Below are positions 9,682 to 20,200 of a DNA stretch of 64,000 nt, piece after piece (position 1 is the stretch's first letter; every line of letters begins with the position of its first letter). Under the pieces are notes generated by a model, which saw only the letters and a program-made list of their open reading frames with translations, did not search any database and had not been told where the DNA came from. The position numbers and the translations under genes were made by a program. This DNA comes from Copromyces sp. CBS 386.78 (taxonomy: Eukaryota > Ascomycota > Sordariomycetes > Sordariales > Sordariaceae): assembly GCA_030685235.1 (NCBI GenBank), contig MU839083.1:1-64000 (forward strand), in the 5' to 3' direction.

Positions 9682-12408
9682 GCTTGCGGGGTAGAAGGAG
9701 GGATAATAAGGAAACTGAAGATGGGAGGAGGCTGTGAGGGTAATTCTAGCTGCTATTGTGCTGTCGGCGTGGGATGTGGTGAAAAAGGCACCGAGGCGTA
9801 TTAGTATATAACAAGCGATGGAGGTATTCAAGTAAAAGGTTCGAAACGTCCGTATCACCACATATACTGCAGTTTTGTAAGCTTTATACTAGCACCGTCT
9901 TCAGGTTAATCTCTCACTATGGGTTACTACAGAAAATAAAACGTTCAAGGATTTGAAAAAAGAAAGTCATCAAATAAAACAAACCTGAGAAAAAAATACT
10001 TCCATCGCTGGGAAACCGCTTAGTGCCCGCTGCGGGAAACCCAGATCGCTAGATGTTAGTAGATGCCCGCTAAATTTTCGCTAAATGTGCGCTGTAGATA
10101 ACTATGTTATTCGCTGTTGCTACGCTATGGTCAGTGAGCCCACCATGCGAAAGTGCCCAGTGGGCAGGACATGCCCGGACCATCCCATAGGTGTCGAAAA
10201 AGTTTGTTCGCCGCAAGCTGGAATCAAGCCAGCGTGACTTTTCCGATTTTTGGGAGCAACGCAGCAGCCGCTCAGCCACTAGACAATTTCTGGCCATTTT
10301 TAGGTTACCCACTTTACAAGGACACTAAGCTTATAAAGAGCAATTTGTGCCTTTGTTTCCCGAAAACTTCCGATATAGGAGAGTCTGTAGAGTTACCTCC
10401 AACACCTCGTGTTTTCGTTTTCGCACGTTTTTTTTTCAACGAAGGAACGGCCACAAAAAAAGAAAACCCACTCCTACGCTCACGCAGTGCGGAAAACTAC
10501 TTTTACAATGCAGCGCGTCCACAAATGGGAGCTGTTTGGGTGCATTGTTACATTCTGAGTTGCAGAGCGAAAAGGTTGGACCGTGACAAGACCGAAGAGC
10601 CAGACATGTAGCGAAAAAGCACGAGGCAGACTCGAGTTAATTGCCCAAACTGGCCTGATTTCTGAACCTCCATGGTTGGATAACTTCCCACCAGACAAGG
10701 GGACATGGAGGAATCAGAAGAAGGCACAGAAAATACTTACTGGACAAAGAACGCCGTGGAAGAGAGAAAGAACCGCTGAAGATATGTCACGGTACCAATG
10801 CATACACAGTCACACCAAGTCTGTGGGTGATAACAGGCTGAGGCGACTTTGACAGCCGAATTAGACAGGTATTCCATTTTGTTGGCAGCGCATGGTGTAA
10901 GACTCGTGGTGGTACACTACACTCAGCAGCATTAGAGGCAAAGTGACGGGAGCCATTGTTAGAAGTTTGGGCGGAACAATTCAACACCTTTTTTTTCCGG
11001 GGTAGGCTTGGCTTCCCCAGCTTGACGGGGATCTGTCAATGTAGAACTTGTGGTTGGTTGCTTGGCTGCTTCGTTGCCTGCGTTCAATAACTTGTGATTG
11101 AGAAAAGAGGGACATGGCCAGAGGGGTCCAGATTGCGGCCGGGAATTGCTGTAACGGGCTATGCTCCGAACAATTGCCGACGGGAAGTATGTACAATGTG
11201 TCTGCTTATAAAGCCTGTGAAGACCATTGTCTATAGGTAGAGACATGATTGCAAGATGATATTGAGTCAACAGATCTCAAATGTCCTAGCCTTTCCATCA
11301 TCTAGGCATCTGCAGGTGCTCAGCAGCCCTCGACAGTCTGGACCCATCAAGACATTGCCAAGCTCTGCGAAGTCTGGTGGCGGGAATTCAGGGACCTGAA
11401 GGATTGCGATCCAAGAGAAACCATGGTGCAATTGAGCATTGCGGCTGCGTGTTGTTGGACGGTAGGAACGGCTGGTTCTGAGACATCATGCTCCGTACGT
11501 TGCTACGAGGTACTTACCTGTAGACAGCGATGACAACACCTCTGCTGCTGTACAAGTTTTGAGTCTGAAGCACCAAGAGCCTCATCATGGACCAGACGGG
11601 TTGGGGTTTCATATGTTGCTGATAAATACAGATTTCAATGGATTGACAGGTGGCATGCCGTGCTGATAAATGACTGGACAGAACAGGTTGCGGACGGGAC
11701 TTGAAAAGAAGGCGCAGTTCAATGGCCGGGTCTCGTTCTCATCGCTCCAGTCGGCGTGCGCCGGAAGATCCCGTGACACTCCACCAACCTGAGAGAGCCA
11801 AAGACCATGGAAACAGGCAGTCTCCTTGGACACCAATGTTTGGACCTTCCGATCTAGCAGACACCCATGGTTGATAACGTACTTGAGCTGTTGCACTAAC
11901 AGAATATCAATACAATAGAGTGCTTGCCGGCTAAGCGGGTGATAAGGAACAATCTCCTGTCACTGTGTGTTTAGTAGCCCGGACGTGAACGGAAGAAAAG
12001 CTGAAGCGAAACAGCTTTCGCCTCCAGGCAAGCCAGCCCATCGCAGTCTCGCAGAGTGCCCGGCAGCGATGCCTGCGGCCCATTGGACGGCGTGCTGGAA
12101 GTGGAAGGTGGCCGCCAGCATTCGTAGAGGTGAAGAGGAAGTGGGCACAGCGCAACTGGCTCGGTCCTGTCAGCGCATCTGTTATCCACTCGCCCATCCA
12201 CTCTTTCGACTTATCTCAAGGCACTGCCTACGCCTGCTGCCACTCAGACCGGAACTGCCAGACCACCCGCTGCACCCAGCACCCTCCACTGCATTGGCAC
12301 CTCGCGCACTCGCAGTCCAGTGCACCTTGGCACCCCCCCCCGTCTTTCCCCCTTCCTCCCATCCAAGTCGCATCATGGACTCGTCTTCATGAGCATTACA
12401 TCACAAGG
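9682..12408. other. Long intergenic stretch upstream of nrc-2
   Basis: 2.7 kb without a supported gene. ORFs here are short, differ on each strand and have no family features. Around 10020-10100 there are words shared with the left edge of the window (CGCTAAATG-TGCGCTGTA) and repeated GCCCGCT motifs, suggesting an old mobile-element fragment. The last 250 bases are C/T-rich, as in many fungal promoters and leaders. Confidence 0.5.
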
Positions 12409-14465
12409 ATGCCGTCCACAAGCAAAGTCAACGGCGAAGGCCATTTCCCCTCGCGCCTCAAGCAATTCTTCCGCATCAATTCCGGCTCCAAAGACCACAA
12501 GGACCGCGATGCCAACACCACCTCCAGCTCCCACGGCGGAGCACCACGCGCCGACTCCAAGACGTTCCGTCAGTCCCGTTTCTTCAGCGTCGGCCGTCTT
12601 CGCAGCGCCACTGTCGTGAGCGAGGGCAATCCGCTCGACGAATCCATGAGTCCGACCGCACACGCGAACCCGTACTTCGCCCACCAGGGCCAACCGGGCC
12701 TGCGCCATCACAATGACGGCTCGGTTCCGCCTAGCCCGCCCGACACTCCCTCGCTCAAGGTCGACGGCCCCGAAGGCTCGCAGCAGCCCACCGCTGCCAC
12801 GAAAGAGGAGCTTGCGAGGAAACTGAGGAGAGTCGCCAGTGCCCCCAACGCACAGGGCCTGTTTTCAAAGGGTCAGGGCAACGGCGAGCGCCCTGCCACG
12901 GCCGAGCTCAGCAAGGAGCCGCTAGAGGAGAGCAAGGATTCCAACACAGTCGGCTTCGCAGAGCAAAAGCCCAACAACGATTCCTCCACGAGTCTGGCTG
13001 CGCCCGATGCCGATGGTCTCGGAGCGCTGCCTCCTCCCATCCGCCAGTCGCCGCTCGCCTTCCGCCGAACATACAGCTCCAACTCCATCAAGGTCCGCAA
13101 TGTCGAGGTCGGCCCCCAGAGTTTCGACAAGATCAAGTTGATCGGCAAGGGCGATGTAGGCAAGGTTTATCTCGTCAAGGAGAAGAAGAGCGGGAGGTTA
13201 TATGCTATGAAGGGTACGTCTTCGCGTCCATCCGATTATAACGTTTAACGCCTTGCTGACAACCCAAAACAGTCCTGAGCAAGAAGGAAATGATCAAGCG
13301 CAACAAGATTAAGAGAGCCTTGGCCGAGCAGGAAATTCTCGCTACAAGCAACCATCCCTTCATCGTGACTCTATATCACTCCTTCCAGTCCGAGGACTAT
13401 CTTTACCTCTGCATGGAATACTGCAGCGGTGGCGAGTTCTTCAGGGCTCTTCAGACACGTCCCGGAAAGTGCATTCCCGAGGACGATGCTCGCTTCTACG
13501 CCGCAGAGGTTACTGCTGCGCTCGAATACCTGCATCTCATGGGATTCATTTACCGGGATCTCAAGCCTGAGAGTACGTTCCCACATTTCCCACCTTTCAT
13601 CATGCCGATCATTTCGCATAACTAACTGTCGATCATCACAGATATTCTACTTCACCAGTCTGGCCATATCATGCTTTCAGATTTCGATCTGTCCAAGCAG
13701 TCCGACCCCGGCGGCAAGCCGACCATGATCATTGGCAAGAATGGCACGAGTACGTCGTCGTTGCCGACCATCGACACCAAATCCTGCATAGCAAACTTCC
13801 GCACAAACTCCTTTGTGGGTACGGAAGAGTATATCGCCCCCGAAGTCATTAAGGGAAGTGGGCATACCAGTGCAGTAGATTGGTGGACGCTAGGTATTCT
13901 CATCTATGAAATGCTTTACGGCACTACCCCCTTCAAGGGTAAGAACCGCAACGCTACATTCGCCAACATTCTCAGGGAAGATATTCCCTTCCCTGACCAT
14001 GCAGGCGCCCCCCAAATATCAAAGTAAGTCCCACACCCTTGTCAACAACGGTCCGTTGCCTTGACTTCTTGCTAACCATGGGCGTTTAGCCTTTGCAAAT
14101 CACTCATCCGCAAATTGCTTATCAAAGACGAGAACCGTCGTCTAGGTGCGCGTGCTGGCGCGTCCGACATCAAGACTCACCCCTTCTTCAGGACGACACA
14201 ATGGGCTTTGATCCGTCATATGAAGCCACCCATTGTCCCCAACCAGGGCCGTGGCATTGATACATTAAACTTCCGCAACGTTAAGGAAAGTGAGAGCGTG
14301 GATATCAGCGGGTCTAGGCAGATGGGCCTCAAGGGAGAGCCGCTTGAAAGTGGGATGGTGACACCAGGCGAGAATGCCGTCGATCCATTCGAGGAGTTCA
14401 ACAGCGTCACATTACATCACGATGGCGATGAAGAGTATCACTCTGATGCTTATGAAAAGCGATAA
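12409..14465 (+). CDS. nrc-2: AGC-family Ser/Thr protein kinase NRC-2
   Basis: Four exons, 12409-13213, 13273-13572, 13642-14023 and 14090-14465, give 620 residues. All introns are GT-AG and the frame is kept. The first 235 residues are Ser/Pro-rich and low in structure. The kinase domain starts near 239 with the Gly loop [12 protein letters not shown] and catalytic Lys in YAMK. It continues with YRDLKPENILL, DFDLSK in place of DFG, and [11 protein letters not shown] long insert between the last two and the DFD motif are typical of the NRC-2/Fpk1-Kin82/phototropin subgroup. These kinases act in polarity, flippase control and, in Neurospora, repression of conidiation. The ATG at 12409 is the first in frame near the conserved N-terminus; the frame is open upstream to 12130, so a longer form is possible. 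Confidence 0.92.
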
Positions 14466-15864
14466 GGAGGCTTCCAGGAGGTCCTACCTCCCCCGGGTCA
14501 GCTCTTTCGATGGCGACTTTTGTTTGGAACGGGCCGCGGTTAATTGGTGGCTCCGTCATCTATCGCTCCTTTGCCCTGCGTCTTGTCGCAGGGCGTCCCA
14601 TGACGGCATGTGGCGCTCTGCGCATTGTTTTCTGTTTTCTGTTTTACTACTTGCAGAGCTGAACAGGCCTGCTTGCAGCGTGGTTTCCAGTTCTCGCTTG
14701 CACATCTCGCTCATTTTAGACTGATACGTTGACACGAGCGCTCAGAGGACTTTGTTTAAGGGGTTTGGTACACCATATTCATTTCTATCTTCATCTGAAG
14801 GAGTTTCATGGCGGGTGGCGTTTTTTTCTTTCTTTTTTTCTTTTCAATTTTTTTTGGTTTTGTTTTTGGAAGGGAAGGCAAGGGTGAAGGAGGGATTGAG
14901 AGAAACCAGCGCAGTTAAGGAGACCTAGCAAAGCTTTTATTATTATATGGCACGTAACTTGTTGGAGGAGAGAAAAGCAACCGGTGCTGCTCGGCGTGGG
15001 AGTGGTGGTGAGCGGGAAATGTATCTAGTCATGAGATATTGGAAAGACATGGTGTAGCACGAATGGAATTACAAAGTAAATACACCGATGGCGTACGATT
15101 GAAGACTTGAGCCGGAGCCATGCGAATATCTTTGAAGCCCGATGAAGCTACATGGATTTTTGCCAAGGGCCATTTGCATTTACTGCACGAGTGAAGCCAG
15201 CTTATCTGGAGAAGAGATGTTGGACACTCGAAAGACGCAGTCGAAGTTCCGAGTCGTCTTGGCCGCTTCGTTGCTTCGACGTTCCATTGCTGCACTGGAA
15301 ATTGGACAAGCGGCATTCGGATGCGAAAATATCTGCTGTGACTGCAGTCATTCATTGATTTCTTCCCTGCTCCTCTGCAGTTACTCGATGCAGCTTCCTC
15401 CGAGTTGTGTTGGTCCAGATGAACGACAGTGTCCCGTTGTGAATCGCGACCGCTGTGGGTCGAGAAAGGGCTGGATACACCTGCCGATTTGAGAGATAAG
15501 CACAATTTATCGCGGTAATGATGGCATAGGCGGAAAGGAGCACCCGAAACCACACGAGTGTCCGTTGCTCATTCGAACCTCCCTGACTGACATCCAAACA
15601 GAAGGAACGATGAACTAGCATCATCCACGGCACTACACCATGACAGTTGCTAGCACATTCTTTGTGAAGGCCTCCGAAGACGGAAGGAACATCAACATGG
15701 ACGAAAGAAGGAGCTTTTACGCCAACAATGAGAGTGCCGTGGGACATTCTCGTTATTCTCGCTGTTCTTCGCCTCCACGAAAAGCCTTTCATCATCGACA
15801 ATAAAACGGTCAACGTGTGGCAGCCCCCAGCCAAACGGAGGGCTCTGCAAGACACCGACACGCG
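14466..15864. other. Intergenic between nrc-2 and the CorA-like gene
   Basis: Contains the nrc-2 3' region with a T-rich tract near 14820-14870 and the upstream region of the next gene. ORFs on the minus strand here overlap the downstream gene start and lack domain features. Nothing else is seen. Confidence 0.5.
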
Positions 15865-18528
15865 ATGGACTCGGACGAAGAGCGGAACGATGCCCATGAG
15901 GCCGCACCCAAGCATCAATTGCACCATCAACAGAAGCTACCCCGCGATGCCTCCTCCATCTTCTACCATCACCGTCTCGGTTCCCTCGCCCCTCCGCTCT
16001 ACGAGTTCGAGACCTCGCCCGCTTATATGCTCGAATGGGATCCCAAGAAACAATGCCGGAGAACGATTATTAGCAGTCCAGACGTTCTACGTGAGTTGAT
16101 ATCAGGCATGGACAAGGATGGAACGGTTACCTTGTTTGTTGTTCATGGCCTCCCTGCGAACTACGTCGACATCCTCCGCAACAGCGAGGAGCTCAGCATG
16201 GACTCTGCGTTTCTGGACGCACATGCTGCCCGGAGAAGCTACTGTTCACGCTCTGGCCTGACTCTCCTTCGCAGACGAGGTCTTTCGAAAATCAGAAGCC
16301 CCGAAGCAGGCTGCTTCGCGCAGTTCGAGTACCCCGAGTTGATACAAGGATTCGATCATGCCTCGATGGCCCGACGAGAGACCTATCACAGCCCTAGAGG
16401 GGGTCTCGATGGTCTTGATCTGATGGCCACCGTTCCCAAAGTCCTACCTTTGACAGAAGAGGGGAAGCCACAAAAGGGAATGGCGGCAGCCTTCTACCGA
16501 GCATCTCTATGGATCAGTTCTGCTCGGCAACACAGCCCTCGGGCTGGAGTACTGTTCCTGGATAAGCCGCTTTGGAGGGACGCTGATTCGTCACATCTGC
16601 GGAAGGCCTCGTTTCCTACGGGCAAGAAGACAGGCCCTGTCATGGAAGCACAGAGACCTCGAGTTGCAGCCGTCGACGGATATGACGATCGTGAAGAAGA
16701 AGAGGTCCCATGTCTGGAAGACTTGGTTTACGAAATGCTCTGCCACAACGCCAGCGAAGACACGCAGGTGGTTGATCCCGCAAGCTTCGTCGTGGATGTC
16801 CTGTCTGACATCGTCTACAATCACTGGCTCGAGTTGTTCGAAGTATTGGCGCCCCCGACGGCTTCGCAGCCGAAGTTGATTGAGAGAGAAGTGTCGAAGA
16901 GCATCACTCTCTATTGGCATATGGTGCAGTCACTTGAGCGGAACGCTGATGACACTGCTTTCTACGCCGACCACCAGGGTCGCATCAAGGGGGCCGAGAG
17001 ATGTTCCCCATCTGGACCGGATTGGAAGACGCTTCTTTCTCGAGCTAAGCGCCGAATCGCTCTTCTCAATGCATCACCAGGTGTCCCCATCCTCTTGCCT
17101 ATCCCCGCACCTCCCGAGAACCCACCGACATGCGTGACCCAGGAGAAGGTTAAGCCGGCGAAAAAGAGGTCAACGGCTATGAACTCTACAGCCAGGTTCA
17201 CACACATTTCTCTATCCAGGACGACAACACCCGGTAACAACCTGAACCGGATAGCAACCTACGCAAGCCTAACACCTCAACGCAGCCACCTTCATCGCAT
17301 CAACTCCCACCAGCATGGTACATCCGACAAAGCATCTGCCGATAACCGGCGGGCCCTTGAGCGCATCTCTTACTTAGGTGGTATCCTACTTCCATTCCCT
17401 ATTGTGTCTGGGATTCTCTCCATGGGCGACGAGTATGAACCCGGCGCTCCCAAGTTCTTCATCTTTTGGGCAATAGTTATTCCACTCTCCATCATTGCCT
17501 GCCTGATAATCTACGCGGACATAGTCCGCAAGGCCGAGGTTTGGGTTGAAGTTGCGACTGAACGGGTGGTAGTGAGTTCACTTTCCAGTGCGGCTGTAGT
17601 CTTTCCTTACCCTCTCCCTCTCCCTGCGGGATCGGAGATTACTGATAATGGGGATCTTTGTGGGACTGGGGTTACCAATGTAGATGGTAACAAAGGTCAA
17701 AACGAGACGGAAGAAGCGACCCCTACGGGCTTCCTCTCTTTCAAGACATGGCGTTGGTGGATCGGGAAACTTATCTGGCAGAAGCACAAACGGATGAAGA
17801 AACAGATGGAGATGCGACGCCATCCAACCCATGACCATGGCGTGGAAGTCAATCTGGATCAAGAGGAGAGTGGCAGCCATCCTCATCGAAGAGAACAAAC
17901 TGACGAGGAGCAAACAATCGGATTTAACCCTTTCGTGGGAAACACAGGCAGAACCGGATTTTATCCCCCGCCTGGTACTGCTTCACCGACTGCTCAACCG
18001 GTTTCTCAGCCGGATCTACACGGACAACGTCCGTCTTTACCGCCCTCTTTTCAGCTACCAACGGCTACAGGCAGTCACTATGGCGATAGCAACCTTCAAG
18101 ACAATGAGCATGGCTTGAATCAGGAAACTGTGGACACAACTCCTATCACGCCACTCTCACCCGGCCACGTTCATCTGATGATGATGCCCCCGGGGATGAC
18201 GCTGGCACAAAGCACCAGTTACCCTGATCCTCAGAGACGTGTGGGATTTGATGCAGACACGGAAACCGAGACTCAGATGGATGGGTCAGAAGAGGGATCG
18301 GCGTCGGGAGGATCGCTACCTCGTGTCATCCTGGAGATGACTCCATCCAACGGGATCAGACCGAAGGCGTGGAAGAGACAGGAATTGGGCTGGTACGGTG
18401 CTGTCAAGCGCATTGTAAACCCCAGGCAACTGAGAGCGCTGGAGGATGTGCCAGTGGGCGTGGAGGCGCATGAGAGGCAGAACAGTTCGGCCAGTGGTAT
18501 GAGGAGAAGGAAGACTAGGACTTACTGA
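15865..18528 (+). CDS. CorA-like membrane protein (fungal, non-GMN)
   Basis: A single exon of 887 residues from ATG 15865; the frame opens earlier only with GTG. An N-terminal soluble domain (about residues 35-130; LEWDPKKQCRRTI, TLFVVHGLPANYVDILR) and a middle helical region (DPASFVVDVLSDIVYNHWLE) precede two membrane segments near 502-519 (LLPFPIVSGILSMG) and 530-553 (FFIFWAIVIPLSIIACLIIY). This two-helix tail resembles the CorA Mg2+ channel fold. The GMN signature after TM1 is absent; SMGDEYEPG occupies that place. A cytosolic tail of about 330 residues, rich in Pro, Ser and Thr, follows. Ion transport is therefore uncertain; large fungal families of this kind are uncharacterised. Confidence 0.82.
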   Translation: MDSDEERNDAHEAAPKHQLHHQQKLPRDASSIFYHHRLGSLAPPLYEFETSPAYMLEWDPKKQCRRTIISSPDVLRELISGMDKDGTVTLFVVHGLPANYVDILRNSEELSMDSAFLDAHAARRSYCSRSGLTLLRRRGLSKIRSPEAGCFAQFEYPELIQGFDHASMARRETYHSPRGGLDGLDLMATVPKVLPLTEEGKPQKGMAAAFYRASLWISSARQHSPRAGVLFLDKPLWRDADSSHLRKASFPTGKKTGPVMEAQRPRVAAVDGYDDREEEEVPCLEDLVYEMLCHNASEDTQVVDPASFVVDVLSDIVYNHWLELFEVLAPPTASQPKLIEREVSKSITLYWHMVQSLERNADDTAFYADHQGRIKGAERCSPSGPDWKTLLSRAKRRIALLNASPGVPILLPIPAPPENPPTCVTQEKVKPAKKRSTAMNSTARFTHISLSRTTTPGNNLNRIATYASLTPQRSHLHRINSHQHGTSDKASADNRRALERISYLGGILLPFPIVSGILSMGDEYEPGAPKFFIFWAIVIPLSIIACLIIYADIVRKAEVWVEVATERVVVSSLSSAAVVFPYPLPLPAGSEITDNGDLCGTGVTNVDGNKGQNETEEATPTGFLSFKTWRWWIGKLIWQKHKRMKKQMEMRRHPTHDHGVEVNLDQEESGSHPHRREQTDEEQTIGFNPFVGNTGRTGFYPPPGTASPTAQPVSQPDLHGQRPSLPPSFQLPTATGSHYGDSNLQDNEHGLNQETVDTTPITPLSPGHVHLMMMPPGMTLAQSTSYPDPQRRVGFDADTETETQMDGSEEGSASGGSLPRVILEMTPSNGIRPKAWKRQELGWYGAVKRIVNPRQLRALEDVPVGVEAHERQNSSASGMRRRKTRTY

Positions 18529-19164
18529 CATTTATCACCGGGAAGATCTGCAAACGCCGCTCGCTTGTTTCCCATCGAGGGTGGTGCCATGATGCCTGTC
18601 CGTTTGGGCTGGTAACGGGTATGCAATATCTGGAGGTCACCATGAATTGGTCTGTTGTTTTTCAGAATATTTTTAGCAGAGCGTGGGCTGGTTGTATATC
18701 TTATGATGCCCAAGACCGATAAAGCACAAAAAGAAAATGGGTAAGACGTTGAGGAAGACGTAATCAAGGGGTGTGTATGTCAAGGGTAATATCAGGACAA
18801 TGTACGAAGTTGATGGAAGTATATCTGCTTTTTACAGGTCCAAAAAAAGGGGCACTAAAACAAAGCGTTGATTGTACTCAGGTACCGTACCCAGTGTAAT
18901 TTACCACTCGTTAGAACACTGTAATTACACCACTTGCTTCCCATTAAAGTGAAACATTGCATGCTCACCGCACTGCGCGTCCAATCGCGACTGTCTTTCC
19001 TTTCTGTTTCCCCCATCAACAACCCAACTCGGCTTCTCTTGACTGAATCTCAATTCATGCCAGGTTGCATCTCAAAACTACTCAAATTTTCCAATTATCA
19101 CTGCGACGTGAGAACCGTGCGATTTGATCAGATACAGTCGAATTTCCATCACATCTCCATCAAA
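18529..19164. other. Intergenic upstream of dad3
   Basis: About 640 bases with the 3' end of the CorA-like gene and the promoter of dad3. No ORF with coding character and no recognised element. Confidence 0.5.
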
Positions 19165-19570
19165 ATGGAACAACAACCACAACCAAACCCCCTCCTCAAC
19201 TCCCCACCAGAACTCACACCCACAGAACAAGATGTTCTAGACGAATATGAGCGTTTGGCAGAGAACATGAAGAAGGTACCTCTATACGACAACTCATTCC
19301 CAATTCCACTTTTCTCTTCCCGTAACAACATCATACTAACAAATTGTTTGATAGCTCGCCTCACTACTAGATATCCTAGCCTCCCAGCCCTCAGTCGCAA
19401 TCCTTGACGGACTAAGGGAGCTGGAGCGCAAGACCAGTTTGGTCTTTACCCTGCTGAAGGCAAGTGTTTACAGTATTGTTTTGCAGCAGGAGATTGATTG
19501 GGGTGGTCCTGCTGCTGGGGGGAATGGTGGTGGTGGTGAGGGCGGAGGAGCTGGTGGGGGACAGTCGTGA
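19165..19570 (+). CDS. dad3: DASH complex subunit Dad3
   Basis: Two exons, 19165-19275 and 19355-19570, encode 108 residues; the intron is 79 bases, GT-AG, phase 0. The N-terminal half has the Dad3 pattern LTPTEQDVLDEYERLAENMK. After the intron comes a helical stretch (ILASQPSVAILDGLRELERK, then TSLVFTLLKASVYSIVLQQEI). The DASH/Dam1 ring couples kinetochores to microtubule plus ends during mitosis. The last 20 or so residues are Gly-rich (GGNGGGGEGGGAGGGQS) and unlike the conserved core; they run straight into a 20-base G tract eight bases past the stop. Identification rests on the conserved core and small size. Confidence 0.88.
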
Positions 19571-20166
19571 AAAGAAGAGGGGGGGGGGGGGGGGGGGGTG
19601 GGCATTGATGGGAAAGATGCGGAAGGAAGGAAGGAGGTGCAGAGAGAAAGGGGAGGTAGGAAGGAACAGAGAGACCCGGAGGGAAGGAAACGGAAGATTG
19701 TTTTTCATGGTGATTAAGGATGAGGAACGTATGCGACATGAGACTACGACATTGAACAGAGGGCAGAGGACAGGGGAATACTTCCGACCGGAGGCAGAGG
19801 ATATGCTTAAGGATTGGACGTTACAGAAAGAAAGAGGAAAGGGAAAGGTCAAAGCGAAGAGGACGGTTTGTCAGACATCAAGCAAGCAAGCAACACAGTC
19901 CAACCTACGCCATCCACTCTATTTCCCCCAAATTTCATCGATATATAACCACTCCATATTGCACACCCACCGAGCCACCGGCACAACACATATGCCACCA
20001 CTGTTTTACTACATAGTCCCTTTTTGTTTTCCGCTCAGTTCCATCATCTTTCAGTATAACGTAGTAATGTACACATATTTACAGATTAGAGACAAGCAAG
20101 CAGCGCACGTCCAAAAAAAAAAAAAAAAAAAGGTTTGGGGGAATAATACAAGGCTTCTTCTTCCTC

Positions 20167-20199
<33 letters not shown>

Positions 20200-20200
20200 T
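19571..20200. other. Convergent 3' spacer with long homopolymers
   Basis: This spacer separates dad3 (+) from the uS5m gene (-). It holds a G20 run (19579-19598), a purine-rich strand to about 19700, an A19 run (20113-20131) and a T25 run (20167-20191). The T25 run ends nine bases before the uS5m stop codon. The 246-codon + strand ORF crossing it is low-complexity and is not taken as a gene. Confidence 0.75.

Noticed and set aside
10153..10611. 152-codon + strand ORF
   Set aside because: No domain, no conserved-looking block, and it overlaps repeat-like words shared with the left edge.
15352..15930. 192-codon minus-strand ORF
   Set aside because: It overlaps the start of the CorA-like gene, has no domain pattern, and no homology-like blocks.
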